From the NCBI GenBank assembly GCA_029706075.1, contig JAINUG010000135.1:1923501-1987500 (forward strand): a DNA stretch of 64,000 nt, given 5' to 3'. A model generated the notes under the pieces. It saw only the letters and a program-made list of their open reading frames with translations, ran no database searches and was not told the DNA's origin. This stretch comes from Aldrovandia affinis. Taxonomy: Eukaryota; Chordata; Actinopteri; Notacanthiformes; Halosauridae. Position 1 is the stretch's first letter. The number at the start of each line of letters is the position of its first letter. Both the position numbers and the translations under genes were made by a program. This document shows, one piece after another, positions 55,936 through 64,000 of the stretch.

Positions 55936-58900
55936 AAGCATTCCTCCCTGTCTTAGGGCTTCTAATTATAGTATTATCATGGGAGTGCAGTCTGGAATTG
56001 CATTGGTTGGGAATGTGAACAATGAAAAAATGCATTTTATATAAATTCAGGGTACAACTTGTAGTATTTTCTGTCTGTGACAATAGCACGCGGCAAGAAA
56101 GTGAATGCTAATTATGTGTTATACAAGTGTGAAGATTGTGGCATTGTGTGGTTTTTTTCTGAGATTAATCTAATTTGGGCCTTTTATTGTGTGAGGAAAT
56201 CAAATGTGATGGTAGACCTGGGTCTTGTATCTGTTTTTTTCTATTGACAAGCATTTCCGATTGAAGGCAGTAGCCTTAGTTAACCCCGCCACTGCTGCCC
56301 TCGAAGAGACATCCTGCCTTCTCCTTTCTTTACCGATGGGAGCAGCCATGTTAGTTTCATGAAGAGTTTCATTGTGAGAGTTGATCCCACTCTTTTTTAA
56401 TCGCAAGCTTTTTTTAAAGCAGCGTATTTTAGTGTGTCCAGCATGCAGATGAGTGGCTGGTGAGGTCACCCTAGCCATATAGACATGATAAAAAAAAAAA
56501 AATAAAAATTATTATTATTATTGCACTGGTGATGCTGTTCTCCGTTTAACCTGGCGCGGGAAATTACGCCATGACACCAAGTAGGACCCTATCTTAATCG
56601 ACGGTGGATAAAACCACGCGCCTGTTTGCTTGGGCCGCGTTTATTGCCGCTGCCCGTGATTCCGGAAGTCACTTAAGGTGTGCGGTCTAATTAACATGCT
56701 GCCTTGTCGCGCGGAGCCGCTGTCGTTGTGTGGCGCGGAGGGATCCCGCACTTGTTAAACCCATCCCCAGTGTCCGTTTACATCGCGGAAGCACTTGATT
56801 GCTGACGTGCGTCGACAATATGGCCCGTGTGCTCTTGGAGGAACGTGTATTTATTAAGCACGTTTTAAACGGACAATCACTCCAATCTTACTAAACAGCG
56901 GGGGGCTCCCACTGAAAACAGAGTGATTAGGATTCTTCGTCTGTCGACGCAATCTGCTGTCCATCAGTGGCAGTGTCATTGCGATGCAAATGTGAACAAT
57001 GGGATCTGATTAAGGGCATGGATGCCGTTCGTTCAAAGTTTCTTTGAAATGTGACCGTTTTTAAATTGTTGTTCCAATCGATTAAAATTGAGGGCTAAGA
57101 GCGGAGATTAAGCGAACACTCCGTTTGCGTGTGAGATTTGATGAAGCAGTTCTGCTCATTTGTTGCATTCGGTAACATTCTCAAAGTAATTTCCCCCCAC
57201 CCCCGCCCCACCCCACCCCCAAAGATTAAAATGAAACTTTAACAAAGACAGCTGATTTATAAATCCTACATCAAGCTGAATGAAATTTCGAAAATAAATA
57301 TGGATTTATGAGCTAGTAATTTTGACTATGCGCAATAATAACATTCATTTAGGATCAACGGCGTCAAATTAACTGTGGATTAACATCACTCAAATAGGCG
57401 GCTCGGATTTAAGCCCCTGGGCACCTTTTTATGTGTTTTAACACATACACAACACGGCAAATTATAGCTATTCGGGTAATTCAACCTTCAGGAAATACCC
57501 TATAATATGGTGGCCTATATCATCACGGGTTTGATTTTTAGACGACTGATCGGTGCCTTTAATTTTTAATAGGGGCAGATTCACACGGATCTATACGTTA
57601 TAATGCAGTTGTGTCGTTATGTGGGTGGGAGATGTTATTTACAGTGTGCTGACATCTTAAATGCACATGGTTAAATCCCTGACATTCCCCGTCCTCCTCC
57701 ATCTCCATCAAACACACGCAAATGATATTCTCCCGCAAATGAAGAGTAGGCCACCGATAATTAGAGAGAGCTACGGGTTAAAAAGCCCTTTGCTGCTGGG
57801 GGGGGAGGGTGCACAAACCGCAGCAGGCTAGGCGGATGATTTATTCGCCATCAGTGGATTTATTTAGGATGTAACAAGCCCATACTAAGAAAGGAAATGC
57901 ATGCATTTAATTTAACCCAGCAGCGAGTGCGTGGTGGAGAATCCATCACAGTCCTCTCTATGCATCTGAAAATAATCCCACATTTTTAAGGTAATAGAAC
58001 GCCTCGCTTCTTTGTCCCAAAACAACATTTCTTTTTCTTCTATCTACTCTCGCTTGTTTATCCCAAACAGAGTAGGTAGGACAGATAGTTAATATTTCGC
58101 CCGCTGTTTAAATGCTTAGCTCGTTGAAACTACTGAGAGAATGGAAAAAAAATGAAAGTAGGGTGTACGCACTATTCTGGTTTTAGCAGCCGTTTTGAAG
58201 CGTCTGAAAGCGTTCGGAGTGAGTGTTTTATGTGCGCGTGAGATATGAAACGCACGGAGAGCAGAGGAGGGAGTGAAACGTGCCGCACAGGACCATTAAA
58301 AGGGTAATGGACATGCGGCAGCCATAAATCCTTCTGCTTATTACATCGTTGGCTGAGTGCTATATGCTATGTTCAAGCGTGGAACGTGGCACTATTTTAA
58401 TTTTAATTACCACACAAATTACCCCCTCCCTCCCCCCCACACACACACCTTTGTTTGAACTTTGTGTAATTACCTCTCTAACATTTTTGAAATGACCTAA
58501 GTTGGTCGTACAGTACCTATCCGTGAGGTGACTGATGGCATTGCGCACGAGGCCAGCGCCGGTCCAATGAGGTCAGTTGTTTTTCCTGTTTTCCGCGTCT
58601 ATTTCTCAAACCGTCTGGTAGGGGGCGAGGGGGATGGGGGGATGGGGGGGATGGGGGTTGAACAGTTAGTGGATGTTTCAGCATGTCGTGAGTTCTGCTT
58701 ACTGAATTGGGTCAAGTGCTGGGGAGAAAAAAATATCCCGGGTTACCTCTTAAAATATTCACAACATGACATTTGAGATGTATCGCAGTCCCAGGAATTC
58801 TTCCTAATTGGTCACTGTATTTAATCATGGGCTGTACTGGTCGCTGTACTCCACATCGAGAAACAATCGGTGTTGGGTACAAAGATCACAGCAGTACCAT

Positions 58901-59807
58901 TTTTTCCCCCATGTTGCGAGCAATAATGGAAACGGAACAATGCACGCTTGAATATGTTTGTAAATACATACATACAATTAGTAATACATTATTATTTTAT
59001 AAATATAAAAGTGAATGTTATATGTTCTTTGGTACATATAACGCTGCTTTGGTAAGACTACGTAATGAGGTGTCATTTCAGCCTGGCTTTAATGAGGTAG
59101 GGAGAAGGAGATAGAGAGAGCGAGAGAGACAGGTAGAGGTACCAGGCTCCCGAGGAGAAGTGGTGCAGAGGCAATCAGAATCATTAGGAGTGTGAATGCA
59201 AACAAAGGCCCCCCTGTCGAAGGAGAACAAATCCCCAAGGTGCTGGTGTCAAGTGAGGAGTTTGATAACCTGGCACCTGGCAATTACTGCCAGTGAAACT
59301 CATTAATCTGAGGGACTCTTCTGTTTAGACACAGCGACTTTGCTCAACGGCCTCGTCTTCTGAAGATCCTCACTCTCCCCCGGCGCTGTGTGCATTCACG
59401 GTCCTTGCGATGCGACGATGTAATTGAAAGAATTATAGCGACATTTTTGTTGTGTGCGCAGTTTAAATGTGTCAGTTTTATAAATTGGTATCAATAGGGT
59501 CATATGCCGTGGTCCTGAAGTATGCGTTGCATTACGTTATATTACATTGCGTTAATTTAGCAGACGGAGGGATTTACTACGCAAAAGAGCATAAGTGAAT
59601 CCACATGAGTTATATGAGCAACAGTGACACGGACATGGGAACAACATGATCGAGTGTATGTGCAACATCACTAACGCACTACTGTACGTCGATTATACCA
59701 ATTACAGAACCGTGACGGAAATTGTAAACACATACAATAGTACCTCCTTATGTATACATGAGTCACTGTGTCATCAGTGATACACACGCATATATTATAC
59801 ACGCATG
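55936..59807. other. Intron DNA low in repeats, candidate conserved non-coding region
   Basis: 56560-58330 has almost no recognisable repeats and is rich in homeodomain-type ATTA/TAAT and TAATTTT motifs (for example 57310-57400, 57540-57580, 57900-57990) beside CpG-containing patches. This is the longest repeat-poor stretch of the intron. 58430-58450 is a short CA run; 59520-59570 holds a remnant SINE tail (ATTACATTGCGTTAATTTAG). No exon is recognised. Confidence 0.35.
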
Positions 59808-60035
59808 CACACACACACACACACACACACGCACGCGCGCACAAGCACCCACGTACACATACACTCATACACACACTTACACACACACACAGACATGCAC
59901 ATACACGGACACACACACATACACGGACACACACACACATGTACACACTCACACACAAACACACACATACACACATACACGCATACACAAACACTTACAT
60001 ACACACGTACACACACCCATACACACATAGACACA

Positions 60036-60074
<39 letters not shown>

Positions 60075-60110
60075 ATACACACATAGACACAGACACACAT
60101 GCACTTACAT

Positions 60111-60181
<71 letters not shown>
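59808..60181. repeat. Compound (CA)n microsatellite, about 370 bp
   Basis: CA blocks with ACAT, ACGG and ACTT interruptions in the first 210 bases, a repeated CACACCCATACACACATAG unit (60015 and 60070), and a clean CA run at the right (about 60115-60180). The 224-codon minus-strand frame across it is mostly repeat translation. Confidence 0.96.
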
Positions 60182-60187
<6 letters not shown>

Positions 60188-60627
60188 GGAGGGAGCAGTC
60201 TGTGGCTCAGCACAAGTTGAAGTGGGGCTTGAAAGAGTCTCCGGACGAGGAGGAGGAACAGATGGGCCGGCGAGGCAGGCGTGCAGGCGTCTGGGCTGTG
60301 TGTCACAGCTGCGGTCTGCGGCGCTACACTCCCCGGCACTGCCACACAGCTGAGTGGCTCTCAACCCGACTCGCACAAAGAGCTCTGGGAGCGCTGCTGA
60401 CGCCACGCGGACCGGACCGGACCCGACCAGCTGGACCAGAGCGCTCCACTTACGGGCCCAGTGCGCCACAGAATGGCACCAGGCCCGCCTGTAAGTTCAT
60501 CTGTAGCATAGAAATCACTGCCTCTGAAGCAACTAGGAGACAGCTCAGTCAATCGTTTTATTGATTGCAGATTATAGTGGGACAGGAGTCAAACATACAG
60601 TACCTGATACGTATGAAACGATATCTA
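60182..60627. other. Intron DNA, CpG-containing, no gene seen
   Basis: GC-balanced sequence next to the CA run with open frames on both strands, no recognised product. Confidence 0.3.
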
Positions 60628-60812
60628 CATTTTACATTTTACACAGTTTACATTTCTTTACATACAATCTTTATACAGCTGGATATTTTACTGAAGCAAT
60701 TCAGGTTAAGTACCTTGCTCCAGGGTACAACGGCAGTGCTCCACCTGGGAATTGAACCAGCGACTTCTGAGTTCCAAGCCCAGCTCCCTAACCATTACAC
60801 TACACTGCCGCC
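60628..60812 (-). mobile_element. tRNA-derived SINE, body type A, lacking the stem-loop
   Basis: The head (GGCGGCAGTGTAGTGTAATG; B box GGTTCAATTCC) and body (TTGTACCCTGGAGCAAGG, ATCCAGCTGTATAAAG) are intact, but the block that should hold GTCGCTCTGGATAAGAGCG through AAATGCC is missing. TACATTTTACATTTT joins directly to ACACAGTTTACATTTC at about 60641. All other tail sequence is present, so about 36 bases were removed inside the tail. Confidence 0.82.
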
Positions 60813-62482
60813 TTAATGACTGAAGGTTGCTTCCAAAGCATGCTTCCATCAGCTCAGCACAACCAACCCTACCTACCCCCCGCCCCACCACCGCCCCACT
60901 GCCGATAGTGTGACTAGACTACGGACACTCCGAGCTGTCTCTACAGCATAAGTCTGTGCGAGGAAACTGGAAACGATCAGCAGAAATCTTCCGTCTCCGC
61001 TCAAAGGTACCAAGTGGGTTGTAAATACAGTTGAGCTGATGTGTACGGGATGTGCACTTTACGCCTCGTCAAAGGCTCCGTTCGCAAATGTGCTGATGGC
61101 GGCCCTGCTCTTCCCCGCTGACTGAAAGCGTCAGCTCCGTGCTCGGCCGCCTTAGTTACAATGACATCATCAGCGCGGCGGTGAGCCGCCAGCTACGGGA
61201 AAGCATCCCTCTCAGCCGCCAAGAGCTCCGTTTCCTACACGTTACGCAAATATCACCTCTTCAATTATAGGCACTGTCCGGAGGGACTTTGGCTTTCCTG
61301 TCGTGGCCCTCGTAGGAGACCGTGATGCAGACTGGAAAGAGTAAGGACATTGTGAGTTTGTTTTTCCACGTTTGTTGAGCGACGTTCCGATTACCAGACA
61401 ATTAAAGCGTGCGAGAAAGGAGTAATGGAATTGCGACTCTGACTCCGGCTTCTAAGCCCCGCGCCGCTGCTCACCGCCCGGTCCCCGGTCTCGCCGATTG
61501 ACTGCCGCAAAACCGTCTGCCCACTCGGCGCGGCCGTCCCCTGGAGCACGCACCAATCATCCGATCATCGCTCCTGTCCCCCCTGTGAGAAATTGTGCAT
61601 TAACCAGAGATTCCCACCTCCGCCTTCCCAGCCTTTAATAGAGTAGATAAGCGGGCCCTTATAATTATAAACCGTCGAAATAATTGTAACAAGGGGCTAA
61701 ATGCGTAGCTGTAGTTTTAATTAGCCGGTGCTTCAAATTAATAATTGCTGTTTAAATCAGAAATCAGCCGCTGTTGTTGGCTGTTAAATTCTAATAACGG
61801 TTTCCGGGCTCCCGCTCGTTACCCGCTCGCTACGCGACGCTTTCAGCGCGGGCCGCTCGCCGCGCGGGGGTAGCAGGCGAAGGCGCGAGAGGAAGAGTGG
61901 TCTATTTGGTTATCTTCCACGTGCAGTGGAGCTCAGTGGAGATTAAATTCATTCGGTTTGCCGCAGATATCACTATTAGCTTTTTTTTATGTTATATTGG
62001 GAAGAGGAGGGGGAAGGGAAGGGGTGGGGGGAGGAGGGGAGGGGAGGGAGGGGGGGGGGAGACAGGGTGCAAAGAGAAGAGGGAGGGGAAAAATAACTGC
62101 AAATGCCACATTTTTTAGGCGCGATAGCATCAGTGGAACCCGCAATCTGCTATTCATATTGTCATCTGGAATTTGCTATCTAATTAACGGATTCAGAAAC
62201 ACAGGCGATGAGGGAAAGGGGGGGGGGGGGGTGTGGGGGAACAAACAGGCTGCGAGATGGAAGCGAGGAAACATCCCCGATGCGGAGGATGCATCCCTGC
62301 ATCACGTGACTCTCGGAGACTCACCTTGAGGAATTTTGTTAACTTATCTCCCTTCGCTGTCTTAATTATCAGTCCCCCTCCCCCCCCGCCCCAAAACACT
62401 GGCACCCCCCCCCCCACCCAAACACCATTGCATTAAGGAAGTAATTCGGTGTCAGGGGAAGTCACTGTTTCGGCGAGGCGCG
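60813..62482. promoter_or_regulatory. Intron segment with CpG-rich part and an ATTA-rich patch
   Basis: 61080-61560 is CpG-rich. 61650-61805 is packed with homeodomain core motifs: ATAATTATA, AATAATTG, TAATTA at 61718-61723, AATTAATAATTG and CTAATAAC. G-rich low-complexity tracts lie at 62005-62090 and 62219-62231. A cluster of this density next to CpG sequence is typical of enhancers but not proof. No gene seen. Confidence 0.35.
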
Positions 62483-62575
62483 TGACAGCTGTAAATTTGA
62501 TCTACCGAGCTGTCAGAGCGCCCTGTCAGGTGCGCAAAGCGAGCCGACATAAAGATAACTGACATCTTGCTGTCA
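62483..62575. promoter_or_regulatory. Cluster of TALE-homeodomain-type TGACAG motifs
   Basis: Four TGACAG/CTGTCA hexamers occur within 93 bases, at 62483-62488 (as TGACAGCTGT, close to a palindromic MEIS/TGIF site), 62510-62515, 62523-62528 and 62570-62575. MEIS, PREP and TGIF proteins bind this core. Function is inferred from clustering only. Confidence 0.4.
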
Positions 62576-64000
62576 TTACTGCGAGGACCCTGCCGTCAAT
62601 CTCACCCGTATTTATTCCTCTCTCTCTCTCTCTCTCTCTCTCTGTGTCTCTCTCTCTCTACCTCCGTTGCTTTCCTTCCCATTAAAGGAATCGCCTGTCG
62701 CTCTCCGACCGGCGCCTTGTTTTTCTTCCCCCGGTTCCCTCCTTTCCGAAATAATTTGCTGATGGATTAAATGCTTGGGAAAAGGCAAAAAGGCCCGGAG
62801 GTGTGTTTGCCCAGAGCGAGGGCAGATTGAAAGCAAACTGATTCCCTCTCTCCGTCTCTGTCCCCTATCTATCACGGCCAATTGCAGGACAGCTCCTTAT
62901 TGTTCTGCAGTGATAGATCTCAGCGCGGGGCCTTGTTCTGCTTCCACAGCACACATTCCGCCGCGGCCGTGGGCACGTGGACTCGCAAACGCTTCCAGGA
63001 TTGTTCCGTGAGAAATGGAAACCCAGGGAAAGTGCATTGGTGGGACGCGCCGTGCATAATAAGCATTTGTTTTCGCGGGTTCTTTGACTTAATGTGTCCT
63101 TGGTGCGTTAAGCCCTTTCCCCGTGTGTTCGGTTTCGGGTTACTTATCTTACTTTTCCAGAAACCCTGAAATCAAGCTCCCAATTATATTCACGTGTTTG
63201 GAAGACCACGGCAAGGTAAACTAATGATCATTTCTCAGAGAATGGTCCTCGGTGGCTTTTAAGTGCTTTCGTAAACAGAGAGCGATACTTTACCTACGAA
63301 GAGATTATGTTCCTGGGAGAATATTAAGGTATTTCATTGCGGCGTTCATTTTTCAGCCCTTATCAGTCTTTACCTGGAGAATAATATTATAGGAAGTACA
63401 TACGGTAATCTTTTTTTTTGTTGTTGCTTGTAATGTATAGCGGTACACGTAGTTATATTTTCATAAGGCTAATACATTAGAAAGGACATATTTGCTGTAA
63501 TACGCTTGAAGAGCTGTTAACCAGGGAAGCCGCTGTGCATCGTAGCATGTTTAGTCCATGTTTTGTGGCTGAGCGTGGGCAGGTTGCGGTCGCTGTAGCA
63601 GCTGTGCGAAGGCAGAATGTAGCAGGAGCACACAAGGCTCTCTGGCCTTTGTCTAAACCCCGGGGTACATTTTTAATACTACATAAAACAGTCCGGCTCT
63701 GCTCCGCCAGACTCTCTGCGGTTTATTCCGTGGATGACCACACAATAACACACATCCCTCGTGTTTGTCATCCCGACTCCTGGATCCCCGGCCCTCCCAC
63801 CCCCGGCTGCACTGGCCCCTCACCCTGGCCCCCACAGGGGGAAGCCTGCGGTAGGCCGGAGACCCAGAGGCGGAGGGGGGGAAGTGGGTCATCGTGTAGG
63901 TGAGAGGGGTTTCGGCTCGGGGTCGGGCTGGTCTTGTCCGGAGGGGCTTTTTTTCGCACGGAGGTGCTACTCCCTCTGACGTTAGCTGAGCGAGGCTTTG
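62576..64000. other. Intron DNA to the window end, one CT microsatellite, no gene seen
   Basis: A CT run occupies about 62618-62659. 62660-63180 is CpG-containing and unique; 63180-63520 is AT-balanced; 63760-63990 is GC-rich with open frames of 60-120 codons that show no domain. The window ends without a recognised exon. Confidence 0.3.

Overview
The window looks like vertebrate nuclear DNA, most likely from a teleost fish. It has no operons and no dense coding. It is full of long (GT)n/(CT)n microsatellites, tRNA-derived SINEs that end in an L2-type GGATA stem-loop, 8-bp-TSD hAT-like MITEs, a decayed Tc1-like element, and the 3' ends of non-LTR retrotransposons. The SINE and LINE 3' tails resemble those I know from eels, salmonids, pike and other non-percomorph fishes. 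The exact lineage is inference.

Only one protein-coding exon of a conserved gene is recognised. It is the first coding exon (17723-17775, + strand) of an AFF-family gene and reads MDLFEFDFFRDWELEQQ followed by a split Cys codon and a GTACGT donor. The closest match in memory is the N-terminus of AFF2 (FMR2), a nuclear scaffold of the super elongation complex family. About 0.5 kb of fairly GC-rich upstream sequence is the probable promoter and 5' UTR. I do not see exon 2, so I read 17776-64000 as the 5' part of a very long first intron and 1-17.2 kb as upstream flanking DNA.

Layout: 1-17.2 kb holds intergenic DNA with two adjacent hAT-like relics (2.2-2.9 kb), a tandem pair of palindromic MITEs (6.5-6.9 kb), another imperfect inverted repeat (7.07-7.28 kb) and a perfect (TG)65 tract. 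17.2-17.8 kb holds the aff2 promoter and exon 1. 18-35 kb is intron with a tRNA-like SINE, a Tc1-like relic inside a palindromic element, two SINEs of one family in opposite orientations with perfect 15- and 17-bp target duplications, and an L2-like LINE 3' end. 36-61 kb carries repeated antisense copies of one SINE superfamily (one split by a poly(A) retrocopy), a second LINE 3' end and very long microsatellites. 61-64 kb is low in repeats and includes ATTA-rich and TGACAG-rich patches that could be regulatory.

The many ATG-to-stop frames of 60-220 codons elsewhere are not supported as genes. Most are microsatellite translations or GC-rich chance frames, and the few recognisable ones are transposon remnants. 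The positive content is therefore one developmental/transcription gene start, its probable regulatory sequence, and a well-preserved record of mobile-element insertions. I see no undescribed multi-gene system here.
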